Assembly: GCA_949987565.1 (NCBI GenBank)
Contig: OX465111.1
Span: 11,241,202-11,305,201, forward strand
Length of the DNA: 64,000 bases
Direction: 5' to 3'
Origin: Luidia sarsii
Taxonomy: Eukaryota > Echinodermata > Asteroidea > Paxillosida > Luidiidae
Below are positions 45,020-56,952 of this stretch, piece by piece; positions within the stretch are counted from its first letter, which is position 1, and the number at the start of each line of letters is the position of its first letter. The position numbers and the translations under genes were made by a program. The notes beneath the pieces are model-generated. The model saw only the letters and a program-made list of their open reading frames with translations, was not told the origin of the DNA and made no database searches.

Positions 45020-46060
45020 AAGAGAGAGCCAAGGCAAGCAAAGTCAACCCAGCCAAACTCAACCCTGCCAAACACAACCCAAGCAAACCCAACCTAACCC
45101 AAATCAACCAACCAAACATAGCCCAAGCCAAGTGAACTCATCCCAACCCATCCAATCCCTTCTTAATCCATCTTAACCCAACCCATTCCATCTAACTCAA
45201 CCCAACCCAATGCAACCCAATCTAACTGGATGCAACCAAATGCATCCAGTTAGATTGGGGCCACCCCAAACCAACCCAACCAAACTAAACCCAATGCAAC
45301 CCAAGCAGATGCAACCAAATGCAACCGACTCAACCCAACCCAATCCAACTAGATGCAACCAAATGCAACCCAGTCCAAGCCAACCTAACCCAACCCAACC
45401 CAATGCATCCCAATCCAACCGGATGCAACCAAATGAAACCCGACCCAACCCAACCCAATCCAACCCAACCCAACCCGAACCAGCCCAACCCAATGCAAGC
45501 CAATGCAACCAAATCCAACCAAATCCAACCTAACCCGACCCAACCCAATGCATCCCAATCCAACCGGATGCAACCAAATGCAACCCGACCCAATCCAAAC
45601 CAATCCAACCCGAACTAGCCCAACCCAATCCAACCCAATGCAACCCAGTCCAAGCCAACCTAACCCGACCCAACCCAATGCAACCCAATGCAACCAAATG
45701 CAACCGGATGCAACCAAATGCAACCGACCCAACCCATCCCAATCCAACCCAACCCAACCCGAACCAGCCCATCAATGCAACCCAACCCAAACCAGCCCAA
45801 CCCAATCTAACCAAATCCAACATGACCCAACCCAACTCAATGCAACCCTATCCAACTGGATGCAACCCAATGCAAACCAGCCCAGCCCAACCCAACCCAA
45901 CCCACCCAAATGCAACATAATCAAACCGGATGCAACCCAAACCAACCCAACCCAATCCAACTCACCCCTTAACCCAACCTAGCCCAACCCAACCCATCCC
46001 AACTTAACCAGCCCATCCCATCCAAACCCAACCCAATCCAATCCAACCCAACAAATACTA
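45020..46060 (-). repeat. C/A-rich (sense G/T-rich) intronic minisatellite 1 of the right gene
   Basis: Degenerate array of CCAACCCAACCC, GATGCAACCAAATGCAACC and related words. The sense (minus) strand is TGGGTTGGGT-rich, just like the array in the homologous intron of the left gene (1507-2990). It fills the intron between the EGF exons at 46069 and 44983. Confidence 0.95.
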
Positions 46061-46068
46061 ACCCTTAC

Positions 46069-46158
46069 CTGAGCAATCGATACGAGTCCATCTCTGTGTA
46101 CATGAACACTGGCATGTATCGCTATTAAATTCACCATTCAGACAGTTTAGTGGACATT
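46069..46158 (-). CDS. Right gene short EGF-like module
   Basis: 90 nt, phase 1-1 (donor gtaagg): ECPLNCLNGEF...CQCSC...CSG. Counterpart of the short EGF exons of the left gene; 90 nt like left exons 1 and 2. Confidence 0.88.
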
Positions 46159-46271
46159 CTGTGAAGCAAGTTATCAAACAATGTGCTGTTCATAAATTTC
46201 AAAGTTTAACTTAGTTTGCTATATGGATACTATTAGATACTAGTCAGCTTCCCTTGCTAAACATTTATTCA

Positions 46272-46363
46272 GTCTGGGCCTTCCCAGTCCTGATCACATG
46301 TACGTGTATATGTACAGTTATTCTGGTTAAGTACTGCTCCATTTAAGCAAGTAAGGGAACAAT
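46272..46363 (-). pseudogene. Decayed short-EGF pseudoexon B
   Basis: After a tttccag acceptor the minus strand reads DCSLTCLNGAVLNQNNC, then a changed CxCxC part (TYTRTC) and DWEGPD. A TGA stop follows where the last Cys is expected, with no donor. It would end the protein if spliced in, so it must be skipped. Its lineage is the short EGF family. Confidence 0.75.
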
Positions 46364-46599
46364 CTGGAAAGTAAGGAAGAACAAGGGTGATATCAGACAT
46401 TCAGCTGTCTTCTTTAGGAATTTCATAAAAATAGATGAGACCTAGGGTAGGAGAAATTCAATAAGCATGAAAGGGCAAGGTAAGACATAGTAAACAGGTC
46501 GCATACATAATTATGCCGTTTAAAAATATATATTTATTATGAATTAAAGACATGTTCATTTCCCTGAAAACATTGTGATTAGGTGTACAGACATCTATC

Positions 46600-47060
46600 C
46601 CAAGTCGTCCTAACCCAACCCAACCTACGGTATTCCAACCCAACCCAACCCAAGCCAACCTACCCAACCCAACCCAACCCAGCCCAACCCATCCCAACCC
46701 AACACTACCCAACCCATCCCAGCCCAACCCAACACTACCTAACCAGCCCAACCAAACCCACCACACCCCAACCCACCACACCCCAGCCCAACCCAACCCA
46801 ACCCAACCCAACCCAACCCAACCCAACCCAACCCAACCCATCCTTCCCAACTCAACCCAACCCATCCCAGCCCAACCCAACACTACCTAACCAGCCCAAC
46901 CCAACCCACCCCAACCCATCCATCCCAGCCCAACCCAACACTACCTAACCAGCCCAACCCAACCCACCCCAGGCCAACCCACCACACCCCAACCTACCGT
47001 AACCCAATCAACCAAACCCATCACATCCCAAACCAACCCAACCCAATCCATCTCAGCCAT
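46600..47060 (-). repeat. C/A-rich (sense G/T-rich) intronic minisatellite 2 of the right gene
   Basis: CCCAACCCAACCC-rich array with a local higher-order repeat (atcccagcccaacccaacac, then tacctaacc) seen three times. Same sense-strand bias as arrays at 45020-46060 and 1507-2990. It lies between the EGF exon at 47073 and pseudoexon B. Confidence 0.94.
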
Positions 47061-47072
47061 CCTAACCCTTAC

Positions 47073-47165
47073 CTGAGCAGTCAACACCAGTCCATGTCTC
47101 TGCACAGGAACACTGGCACGTAACGCTATTAAGTACACCACCATTCATGCAGTCTAGCGAACATT
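47073..47165 (-). CDS. Right gene short EGF-like module
   Basis: 93 nt, phase 1-1 (donor gtaagg): ECSLDCMNGGVLNSVTCQCS then WTGVDCSG. Best counterpart of left exon 3 by length and sequence. Confidence 0.88.
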
Positions 47166-47237
47166 CTGTGAAGCAAAATCAAACAATGTGAGGTTCAAGT
47201 TAAATTTGGTTTTTGCTATAACATTTAGGCAACAAGC

Positions 47238-47327
47238 CCGAGCAGTCTGGGCCAACTCAGTTGTGTTTCTGATTGCAGGTACATGTGACATGGTTCTCGT
47301 TATTTACTACATCATTTAAGGAACAAT
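47238..47327 (-). pseudogene. Decayed short-EGF pseudoexon A
   Basis: After a tag acceptor the minus strand reads DCSLNDVVNNENHVTCTCNQ then KHN, a TGA stop and VGPDCSG. The second Cys is lost, there is an internal stop, and the donor gt has become gc. It must be skipped. Confidence 0.75.
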
Positions 47328-47572
47328 CTACAAAGTGGAGAAGCACAAAATGTTTACATTCCCTCAAGCACATTGGTGCCAACACATCAATAGATGTCTT
47401 TCTAACCTTTGAACTTCTCCCTCGTTTGTTCCCTCTCCCCCTTTCTTAGCCCAAACCTTGAGTGGCCCTTTGCTACTTTTCTCCATGAGAAAAGTAGCAA
47501 ATCAAAATGATGTTCCATTACCAATGATCAAACTGGCCGGACATTTTGACCTCCGTTTTGGGGAAAACTTAC

Positions 47573-47665
47573 CGGAGCAGGATTCCCCAACCCAGTTCTC
47601 TGGACACGTGCACGTGCACGCCACAGGATTCAGCGCCCCGCCGTTCGCGCACTCAAGCGTGCAAG
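47573..47665 (-). CDS. Right gene short EGF-like module
   Basis: 93 nt, phase 1-1 (donor gtaagt): ACTLECANGGALNPVACTCT then NWVGESCSG. Confidence 0.87.
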
Positions 47666-47988
47666 CTGAGTGGAAAAATATCAAGTTAAGATCCAGTATG
47701 ACTCGAATGAAAATGGCTGCAAAATGATCATGAGAGTGTGGAATCCACTCCATACCAACTATAACTTAGCTGGTGTTGACAGGTTCTTTATTGGTATCAT
47801 TGAATTAGTTAAGTTCAATCTTAATACCTTGACAAGCATTGTTGAATTGTAGTGTATGAGACAGTGTCCTCTTTAATAGCTGTGTTAATGTCAGGTTGAA
47901 CACACTTTGCGGATGAAGTTTTCCATGCATCTCCTATTGCTAGATTCCACAAAACAGCTCTCGGAAGGAAAAGCAGTTCTTTGCTCAC

Positions 47989-48108
47989 CTATGTCACAGT
48001 TTTCACCCGTCAAGTCACCTGCGCAGCTGCAGGTATATCCACGGAGACTCAACTCGTCATTGACGCATGTTGCCCCATTCAAGCACTCATGATTGAGCTC
48101 ACAAGGCA
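47989..48108 (-). CDS. Right gene EGF module
   Basis: 120 nt, phase 1-1 (donor gtgagc): VPCELNHECLNGATCVND...YTCSCAGDLTGENCDIG, a canonical laminin/Notch-type EGF without a calcium-binding start. Confidence 0.88.
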
Positions 48109-48931
48109 CTGTTCAAGGGAAAACAAAGGAACTGATGTTGAGTTTCCAGCCAATGGGCGGAGTGGAAGTGGCTCGGTGAGAAGACTAAGGCCGTCTTCGC
48201 ATTTGACTTTTGCCTCGAGGATTTAACCCAAGCAGATGGGCCAATGAAACATTTCAACCGGCTCCACACTTGGACTTTTGACTCGGGTAAATGTAGCTGT
48301 GATGCGGGGAGATTTGACCGGGCTGTTAAGACAGTTTGCTCATGAGGAAGCTTTGTAAGACCTATGTGCAGTCACATGGTGGCCCCAATTAATTGTTCCA
48401 CAGATTCCATAATAGTTGCCATGGTAAAGAGACCCTCATGTAGTGCTGTATTACGAGATCAGGCAGTTTAGATTTCTTGTAGGGGGGTGGAATGTGACCA
48501 AGGTAGTTTGCCACAAAAATGATAGATATATTGTAATGCAGGGCTAGTCTCTTTTCAAGCGCTACTTTGCACTGCGCCACAGTGAAAACCATAGGCTGCA
48601 GTACTGTGAATAGATAAAGGCCTGAGTAAAAATGCAGAGGTGGGTCAGGTAAAGCAGCCAAGAGGAAGATTGCCTGGAACATCTGCAGTGAAGTATCAAT
48701 TGTCTCGGTAACTAACCCTTTGTCCCCTAAAGACCTGGGCGCGATACAATGTGGAGAGCGTACCTTGTCAAATGAGGCCACGCAGAACTACACCAAACAT
48801 TGACCTTTTAGAAATTACCAGCTTCTGGGGAAGAGTGAGGTCTTTGGAGGAATAGCTGCTCACGTTTCCAACATTTATTGAGAATGATAGCTTTGCCCCT
48901 ACATGTAAAGCGAGATCACTGGTACATGTAC

Positions 48932-49048
48932 CTTGTATATTGCATGTAGGTCCTGTGTAGCCTTGTGTGCACGTGCAGATGAACCCAGTGCTTGATGCGT
49001 CTTTGGTGCATGTGCCGTCCTGCAGACATGGGTTGACATCACAGGGAC
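48932..49048 (-). CDS. Right gene EGF module
   Basis: 117 nt, phase 1-1 (donor gtacat): GPCDVNPCLQDGTCTKDASS then FICTCTQGYTGPTCNIQ. A microrepeat of gaaccaatgaaccaat follows the acceptor side at 49055-49085. Confidence 0.88.
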
Positions 49049-49162
49049 CTGCACCAATGAACCAATGAACCAATGAACCAATGAACAGATACGTCTACTT
49101 TGGGCTGTGTCAATGTCCAATGACTATTGATGGAAATAGCCCATACAACGATATTTACCAAC

Positions 49163-49276
49163 CTATTTGACAGAGTTGGCCGCTGTAGCCTGGCAGGCAG
49201 GTACACGTGAATCCCCCATCCACGGCGTTATTCTCCACACACGTTCCATCATTACTGCAAGGTGAGGAGTTGCATT
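49163..49276 (-). CDS. Right gene EGF module, unusual donor
   Basis: 114 nt, phase 1-1: [17 protein letters not shown]...[17 protein letters not shown]. The frame requires the donor gttggt, weaker than consensus. The same GTTGGT donor is used at 54581. Confidence 0.84.
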   Translation of the reverse strand, partial: NATPHLAVMMERVWRITPWMGDSRVPACQATAANSVK

Positions 49277-49860
49277 CTTGAGAGAAAAAGAGGGGTAGAC
49301 GGTTGAGATATGACAAGACACCGGACTAGAAGGAACAAGACAAGACACTAATTAAGAGATGAAAGGGATTGACGAGAGACCTGATGACTGATACATTCGA
49401 ATAAGGTCAGGCTAGATCAGACACAATCAAATCAGATCCAATCAGAGCAGACGACATCAAACGAAATGGGGACCTCTGATAAGACGTAGAGAGCTTTAGT
49501 TTCTAACGATATCGTTATCAGTTTAATGTGCGGGTGAACATACTCTTGATTGGACCACAATTTCCAGGTTCCTGCAGGGAATCACGTTGGATATGCATTG
49601 GTATTGTTGTGAAGCCAATTTTACTTGTGCTGTTGTAGTTTGCAACATTTTTGCATATTACTCAAAGTGATTCTATATACATTCCGATACATGTAAGTAT
49701 GAACCAATAACTGCAAGCACAGGCTATGGCCCTTCATACTCACTAAAGCCCATTCAGATCTAGTCTCCTATAGTGCTTGGCTATTACTGATATGAGATAT
49801 GGTTCATTACTCGTGTGGAGTAGAAATGAGACTGAATCATCTTCAACGTACTGGGTTCAC

Positions 49861-50089
49861 CGATGACAAATGTCCTGCTGATCAACCTGTGGTCTGCTTC
49901 GAGCTGGCCACTGGTGCTCCCTGTCAGCTGACTGAGAAGAGCCTGAATGATGGCATACTCAGTTTGCTCCGACCGGAAGTTGATGACCATCGTCACCAGG
50001 ACAGTGGACTCTGACTCAGATGCTATCTCCGAGATGACAATGTCAGCAAAGGGAGTGCTCAGAGCAGAGGATTTGAAGGCAGCCTCAAG
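49861..50089 (-). CDS. Right gene SEA 1, second half, no GSVVV
   Basis: 229 nt, phase 0 in and phase 1 out (donor gtgaac, or gtacgt nine bases later, both in phase): LEAAFKSSALSTPFADIVIS then SESTVLVTMVINF. At the cleavage position it reads ESTVLV instead of GSVVV, so self-cleavage is not expected. The helix and last strand regions are present. The left gene's counterpart, if any, is outside the window. Confidence 0.83.
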
Positions 50090-50571
50090 CTGAAAAAGGG
50101 GAATGCGAAATCCTGAAATGAAGCCATCCATTTGGTGGAGTCTAGATGGGCAATGAATGTTGGGAGAATATTCACTCATAGTATGGGCAGAGATGTCTAT
50201 CATACAACCAGCACCCTTGGTATTCGGTATGTAGTTTTGCATGTACTCAAATAGATCAGGGTCAGGCAGCCACCTTCTGAAAACTCAACTGAAGTCCAAC
50301 ACATTGAAAAATCCTGATTTGGCATTAAATATGTTCATTGGTACATTACGATCCCAGATCAAACGTAATGTTTGTGTTTCAGGCTTGAGAAGCAAATAGT
50401 GCATGGATGCATTGTACTGACACCATGTACACTATTGTTTGAAATAATGCAAACTGATTGCACAATGCATTGCAGTTGACCTTTAATGACCAACTCGGAG
50501 GGCGCCCTTCTAAACTGACTATCTGTAAGAGGTCTGCAGGGATAAACGCCTGTAGAATCAAATGGACTTAC

Positions 50572-50690
50572 AGCAGCCTTCAGGTCTTGACGATAGGTGG
50601 CAGAGTGGATCTCTAGATCAAAGTCTGGCCCAGAAACAGCTCGGCCACTGATGACATCAAACACAGCAGAAGATTCATAGGATTGGCCCA
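50572..50690 (-). CDS. Right gene SEA 1, first half
   Basis: 119 nt, phase 1 in and phase 0 out (donor gtaagt): VGQSYESSAVFDVISGRAVS then FDLEIHSATYRQDLKAA. Same phase 0 split as SEA 2. Confidence 0.8.
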
Positions 50691-50948
50691 CTGTGGAAGG
50701 AACCATGTTCATGAACGTCATGCCTTGCAGATTTATGTATATGACAGTGCCTATCCACTGGGTTATAAAATCCTCTTGGGTGGAGGCATCGTACATGTAA
50801 ATATAACATTATACCAGAAGCTGTACATGTCACCTCTAACCAAGACTGAAATCTATATTCTTAGAACTTTACTTTAAAATTGCACGGGCAATTTTCACGT
50901 TGATAAATGGCATCAGATTAAAATCCCAGATAGATAAGTCTTAATTAC

Positions 50949-51068
50949 CTAGACATATTGATTGGTCCTTGAAGTATCCCAGCTTACAATTGCACTCATA
51001 GGTCCCAGGTACATTGGTGCAAACTGTGTTTGCTATCAGGCATAGATCATCCTCACATTCATCGATAT
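50949..51068 (-). CDS. Right gene calcium-binding EGF
   Basis: 120 nt, phase 1-1 (donor gtaatt): DIDECEDDLCLIANTVCTNV then YECNCKLGYF...CLG. Confidence 0.9.
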
Positions 51069-51549
51069 CTGAGAAAAGGATTAGCATTTGAAAAAAGGGT
51101 TGAGGCAAAGAGGCACAAGGATCACATAGCCTAAACGACACATTTGCATGGTGGGATTTCACTCAACAGCATTCTAAGCCAATCCCATTGGTGATGTGGA
51201 GGACTGATCAAAGAGGGCAACTTTAATTGATCTCTCAACAGGATAGTTTTCAATCCAAGGCAAAGAATTTCTCCCACACCCTTCCCTCTGAGTTGGGAAC
51301 AGAGACCCCACAATGTCACAGGTGGTGAGGCATACATGTACGTGTACTTCACTTCCCCTGTCCTGTGCATTGGACCAACGCTTGGCAAAGACTGGCATTT
51401 GCACCCAAAACATCACTACTAGCCCAGGCACAAGCCAACTTATCTTCCCATTCATGACAGCGATGGACAGCCTCTTCTCAAGTATTGTTTACATTTCTTG
51501 TCTTGTTCTATCTGCTAAGTAAACAAAAATCACAATATGACTATTTTAC

Positions 51550-51675
51550 CGGCACACTTGTTGTCCACCAAGTTGTAGCCCTCCAGACAATCACAGCTGT
51601 AGGTTCCATTGGTATTGCTGCAGACAGTTAATAAAGGGTCACAGGAATCCAGACCCAAGTTGCACTCATCAATAT
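51550..51675 (-). CDS. Right gene calcium-binding EGF
   Basis: 126 nt, phase 1-1 (donor gtaaaa): DINECNLGLDSCDPLLTVCS then YSCDCLEGYNLVDNKCAG. Confidence 0.9.
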
Positions 51676-51769
51676 CTGTAAGAGATACCATTTGTTAACA
51701 GAAGGTCTAGTCATCCCGAGAAACATTGCTTACATACAGTATGAACATAAACACGATGGTTGGCAAGTA

Positions 51770-52800
51770 GATGGTATTTGGATGTTCAGTGTGCTAGTAG
51801 ATTACCAGGGGGGACGGTCAGTTGGTACTCAATGGATTACCAGTAGATGGTTTGTGGACATTTATTCTATGATCTATCAGTGGATGTTCAGTGTGTGGCC
51901 AGTAGATGATCAGCGGATGGTTATTTGATAGTCAATAGAAATGGCAGTACTGTAGATGGTTAGTAAACTATCAGTTTGTGGTCATTGGATGTTCAGTATG
52001 TGGTCAGTAACCAGTGGATGTTTAGTGGACAGTCAATGACTGGCAGTAGATGGTTAGTAAACTATCAGTCTGTGGTCATTGGATGTTCATTAAGTGGCCA
52101 GTAGATAACCAGTGGATGATTAATGGACAGTCAATAATTTGCAGTAGATGGTTAGTGAACTATCAGTCTGTGGTCATTGGATGTTTGGTATGTGACCAGT
52201 AGATGACCAGTGGATGATTAGTGGACAGTCAATAATTTGCAGTAGATGGTTAGTGAACTATCAGTCTGTGGTCATTGGATGTTCATTAAGTGGCCAGTAG
52301 ATGACAAGTGGATGATTAGTGGACAGTCAATAATTGGCAGTAGATGGTTAGTGAACTATCAGTCTGTGGTCATTGGATGTTTTGTATGTGACCAGCAGAT
52401 GACCAGTGGATGTTAAGTGGACAGTCAATAATTTGCAGTAGATGGTTAGTGAACTATCAGTCTGTGGTCATTGGATGTTTTGTATGTGGCCATACCAGTA
52501 GATGACCAGTGGATTGTTAGTGGACAGTTAATGGATAGATAGTCAGTAGATAGTCATTGGCCTTTTGGTTTATACCCATTGGATGTTTTGTATGTGATCA
52601 GTAGATGACCAGTTGGTGGTTGGTTGAAAGTCAATAAATGGCAGTAGGTGGTCAGTGGACTATCAGTCTGTGGTCAGTGGACTATCAGTCTGTGGTCATT
52701 GGATGCTCAGTATGTGGCCAGTGGATTGTCGGTGGACAATCAGTAAATGACCAGTAGATGGTTAGTGGACTTTTAGTCTATGGTCCTACAGTAGGATGTT
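51770..52800. repeat. 98-bp minisatellite A
   Basis: Diverged tandem array. The best copies (tagatggttagtgaactatc at 52145, 52243, 52341 and 52439) are spaced exactly 98 bp. It fills the intron between EGF exons 53015 and 51675 of the right gene. Confidence 0.9.
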
Positions 52801-53014
52801 GCCTGGTCAGTTTATAATGCCTGGTCAGTGTATGTTTATGTATGTATTACATGAACATAGGACGATATGTACATGTACATTTAGATGGGTGGTAGATGGT
52901 TAGTTGGTGATCAGTACATAGTATAGTGTATGTTAAACACATGGCCTGTTGTTTACCATTGAATAGGTAGAGGATGTTTAGACAATGGTTAGTGGATGCT
53001 GATGATTTTCTTAC

Positions 53015-53155
53015 CGTTGCATACGCGGCCTTGGGCTGACTCTTCATCTGATACGTATCCTTCATTGCATGTGCAAGTGTAGCTACCCTCATTATCTGAA
53101 CATTGGGCTCTTCCTAAGGCGCAATCATGATTATCTGACGTACATTCGTCCTCAT
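53015..53155 (-). CDS. Right gene calcium-binding EGF
   Basis: 141 nt, phase 1-1 (donor gtaaga): DEDECTSDNHDCALGRAQCS then YTCTCNEGYVSDEESAQG and CNG. It has a longer final loop than its neighbours. It is flanked on both sides by 98-bp-unit arrays. Confidence 0.9.
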
Positions 53156-53309
53156 CTAAGAAAACATTGGAAAACGGAAAGACATTAGACATTTCAAAAT
53201 TCGGCTATTGCTTGCCATTCCATAAACAGTGCTGTAGCAATGTGGAGCATTGCACACTTCTGGTTTCTTTGAATTACATGTAATCTATGAACTGATGATC
53301 ACAGGCGCA

Positions 53310-54295
53310 AGGCTTCACCCAGGACCTTGGCAAAGTGTGCAGAATCAGCCACATGTACTCTGTAACTCTTCCTCAATCGCCCCCAATCTTTCAAAATGTT
53401 CCTGCGTACTTTACACCCAGGACCTTGGCAAAGTGTGCAGAATCAGCCACATGGGCTCTGTAACTCTTCCTCATCAATCGCCCCCAATCTTTCAAAACGT
53501 TCCTGCGTACTTTACAACCAGGACCTTGGCAAAGTGTGCAGAATCAGCCACATGTACTCTGTAACTCTTCCTCAATCGCCCCCAATCTTTCAAAACGTTC
53601 CTGCGTACTTTACACCCAGGACCTTGGCAAAGTGTGCAGAATCAGCCACATGGGCTCTGTAACTCTTTCTCAATTGCCCCCAATCTTTCAAAACGTTCCT
53701 GCGTACTTTACACCCAGGACCTTGGCAAAGTGTGCAGAATCAGCCACATGGGCTCTGTAACTCTTCCTCAATCGCCCCAAATCTTTCAAAACGTTCCTGC
53801 GTACTTTACACCCAGGACCTTGGCAAAGTGTGCAGAATCAGCCACATGTATTCTGTAACTCTTCCTCAATCGCCCCAAATCTTTCAAAACGTTCCTGCGT
53901 ACTTTACACCCAGGACCATGGCAAATTTGCAGAATCAGCCACATGGGCTCTGTAACTCTTCCTCAATCGCCCCCAATCTTTCAAAACGTTCCTGCGTACT
54001 TTACACCCAGGACCATGGCAAAGTGTGCAGAATCAGCCACATGGGCTCTGTAACTCTTCCTCAATCGCCCCCAATCTTTCAAAACGTTCCTGCGTACTTT
54101 ACACCCAGGACCATGGCAAAGTGTGCAGAATCAGGCACATGGGCTCTGTAACTCTTCCTCAATCGCCCCCAATCTTTCAAAACGTTCCTGCGTACTTTAC
54201 ACCCAGGACCATGGCAAAGTGTGCAGAATCAGGCACATGGGCTCTGTAACTCTTCCTCAATCGCCCCCAATCTTTCAAAACGTTCCTGCGTACTC
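53310..54295. repeat. 98-bp minisatellite B, about 10 copies
   Basis: Homogeneous array of a 98-bp unit containing acccaggaccttggcaaag and ccaatctttcaaaacgttcc. A tandem variant (accatgg for accttgg) occupies the distal copies. No obvious sequence relation to array A in the adjacent intron, despite the same unit length. Confidence 0.95.
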
Positions 54296-54580
54296 TATGG
54301 GATTGGGTAGGGTTAAGGGGTCAATGCCCACATACATGTCATCCCACTCAGCTCTGAGTTTCAATCCAATCTGACTGGTTCTCAACAACTCAGCTGCACA
54401 GATTCAACTCTACATATTCTTCTTGATAGATCGCCTTGGTTTCGCGACTTGGCAAAATTGACAGCGATGCAAACCCAAATGGGCCAGATGGGGTCAAATC
54501 GTATACATGTTTTTTGTAGCAGGCCATAGCATGCCGAGCTATGGCAAGCAGCACTATCCCATTGTAAGTGATGCACCAAC

Positions 54581-54826
54581 CTTGACAGTGTGTGCCATTG
54601 CCTGTGTAGCCTGGCTTACAGTCACACTGGTAGCTGCCATCCAGGTCACTACATGATGCCAGAGTGTGGCAGATGTCAGGATTCTCCGCACACTCGTCGA
54701 TGTTCACGCACGTCTGGCCGTCACCACGGTAGCCATGGTTACAGGTGCACAAATAGCTGCCCGGGTAGTCCTCGCACGTACTGTTGTCACCACACACGGA
54801 CTGAGCAGCCTCACACTCGTTGATAT
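54581..54826 (-). CDS. Right gene double calcium-binding EGF exon, unusual donor
   Basis: 246 nt, phase 1-1, two EGFs fused in one exon: DINECEAAQSVCGDNSTCED then NIDECAENPDICHTLASCSD, ending GNGTHCQG. Donor gttggt. Intron loss between two single-EGF exons is the likely origin. Confidence 0.9.
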
Positions 54827-55413
54827 CTGGTCATGAAAGGGCCCCACCAACAAATAACGATCGTCACATTAGCAATCAATTGAGTACAATCAACATGCAA
54901 GGCCATCGTCAAATCCCAGCTTAGATGTCTGCACTGACTCCACTGGAGTTCAAGTCTCGGATCCATTTTCAAAATCTTCTACAAGGAAGAGTAAGAGCCT
55001 TATTCGAGGAAAGGACCCAGGGAACTTTGTTCAGATGGCCAATGATTCTCCCCCGTTATAACCCTTATACTTGTACATTGGTAGAATTTAGCCACCACAT
55101 AGGTACTGCTTCCATTATTGTTCCCAAACATAATCCCTGACAAATGCCTGCTCATGCTAGAGTGGCTGATGGGAATTCTTCGGGAAAAGTTCATTGACCC
55201 TCCAAGTTCCGATCAGGAGTTTGGTAATAGATGGCAGCAAATAGAATTTAACGGCATTTAATCCAAAACTTGTAGGGATCCGGTATGGTTATTCAACATG
55301 TTTGTGAAAGCACCATCTCCATCATTCCCTGTATACACGTTACTCCATGAATGTTAAAGTGTGCAATAAATACGTCATACTAGCTTAAGTAAGATTTGCA
55401 CACCGGTACGTAC

Positions 55414-55551
55414 CATCACAGACAGAGCCGTTTTCCATATACCCTTCTGTACACTGGCATTGGTAGGAACCGATAGTGTTGTTGCATATGGCATTGGGAT
55501 CGCAGTTGGCAAGAAACGGGTCGCCATCAGGTAGGGAACATTCATTGATAT
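55414..55551 (-). CDS. Right gene calcium-binding EGF
   Basis: 138 nt, phase 1-1 (donor gtacgt): DINECSLPDGDPFLANCDPN then YQCQCTEGYMENGSVCDG. Confidence 0.9.
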
Positions 55552-55899
55552 CTGCAATAATAAGCCATAGAATCAAACATTCTTTCAAAGCTCCAACTGT
55601 TAAACAGGGCACGGGGCAAGCTGTGCACTCATGAGTTGTATATATACCGGTACAATGTACCTTCCCCAACGAAGTTGTGACATTGTCATTTGAAGTGCAC
55701 CATACAATGGTCGTTATATGAATTAAACAGCTATGTTTTAGGTCTCAAATCGAAATCCATTCATTTATTAAACTCACAAAAGCACTTGTTTGGGAATGTG
55801 GTAAGCTTAAAAATAAATGTTATTATATAGATAGAAAAAAAAAATGAACAATAGAGAGCAGTTCTGTGACGTAAATCAAAAAGATTCTCTGAAACTCAC

Positions 55900-56025
55900 C
55901 GAAGCAGTCTCGACCGTCGCCTGTAAACCCAGATTTGCAACTACAGGTATAAGACCCATTGGTATTTTGGCAGTCGGCAAACGTATGGCAGTCATTTGAA
56001 GTACTTTCCGAACATTCATCAATAT
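55900..56025 (-). CDS. Right gene calcium-binding EGF
   Basis: 126 nt, phase 1-1 (donor gtgagt): [20 protein letters not shown] then [18 protein letters not shown]. Confidence 0.9.
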
Positions 56026-56647
56026 CTGTCAGAGAAACAAAGCACACGCCACAGCTGTTACCTAAATCAGTTACAGGGAGATGCTCGCGGATTCTCTGAA
56101 AAGGTTACAGACAAATGAGCAGGCCTACTCCTTTTGAGGGAAATTTGGGCTTATATATCGCAGCTGCGTACCTCTTGCTGAACATCGATAAAGTCTAACT
56201 GTCGGATATATTCCTTTATTGTACATATACTTGTACAAGTAGATTATCCCGTTTAACATGGATCAAGCCCCCTCCATTCTGAACATACACTTAAGCATGA
56301 ACCGCCTTGCTTGGATTCTGCCTATACATGTACAGCTAGAATGAACAAGAAATAATTGTCTAGATAGGAATCAGTGCCTGTTGGAAAGAGGAGAACCCAG
56401 GGGACTCAGTGGCTAATGCAAATGAGCTTCAAAGAGCTGCACTTGGACTGAGACTTACATGTAGGTAAACTCTAATAGTGAGTCATGGAACTTGCATCTT
56501 AATAGTCAAAGGACCTTGGCATAGTTGTGCCCCAGATCTAATTGCACCGATACAAACCGGACTGGACTACACAGGGATGTGGTTTCCTATACATGTACAT
56601 GTAGGTACATGTATTTTGAAAACTCAAAACTCAAAACATTTGTTTAC

Positions 56648-56770
56648 CTGCGCAAGACACTGTGCCCTGATATCCTGCCTTGCAAACGCAGGTGAAGGAA
56701 GTTTCGTTATTGTTGCATGTCTGGGACAAGGGGTCACAATCATGAGCTCCTGTTGAACACTCATCAATAT
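56648..56770 (-). CDS. Right gene calcium-binding EGF
   Basis: 123 nt, phase 1-1 (donor gtaaac): DIDECSTGAHDCDPLSQTCN then FTCVCKAGYQGTVSCAG. Confidence 0.9.
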
Positions 56771-56952
56771 CTGCAGAATGAACAAAAGCAAATTATAAAG
56801 GGTCAACAATTGGGGAGGGGGGGGGGGGTCATTAGAAATCTCAGATTTGAAAGCAGGTTTTGCATTGATGGAAATGGCCAAGGGGGGACCAGTTGTCACA
56901 GAGTGTTTGCTGAGAATCAAAGGTTCTGTGCACCATTCAAGCGGTGGCTTAC

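Noticed and set aside
48389..48781. 130-codon minus-strand ORF between right-gene EGF exons
   Set aside because: No recognisable domain, phase or splice sites joining it to the neighbouring exons.
53310..54295. CRISPR-like repeat array
   Set aside because: Units are contiguous 98-bp tandem copies without unique spacers, in an animal intron.
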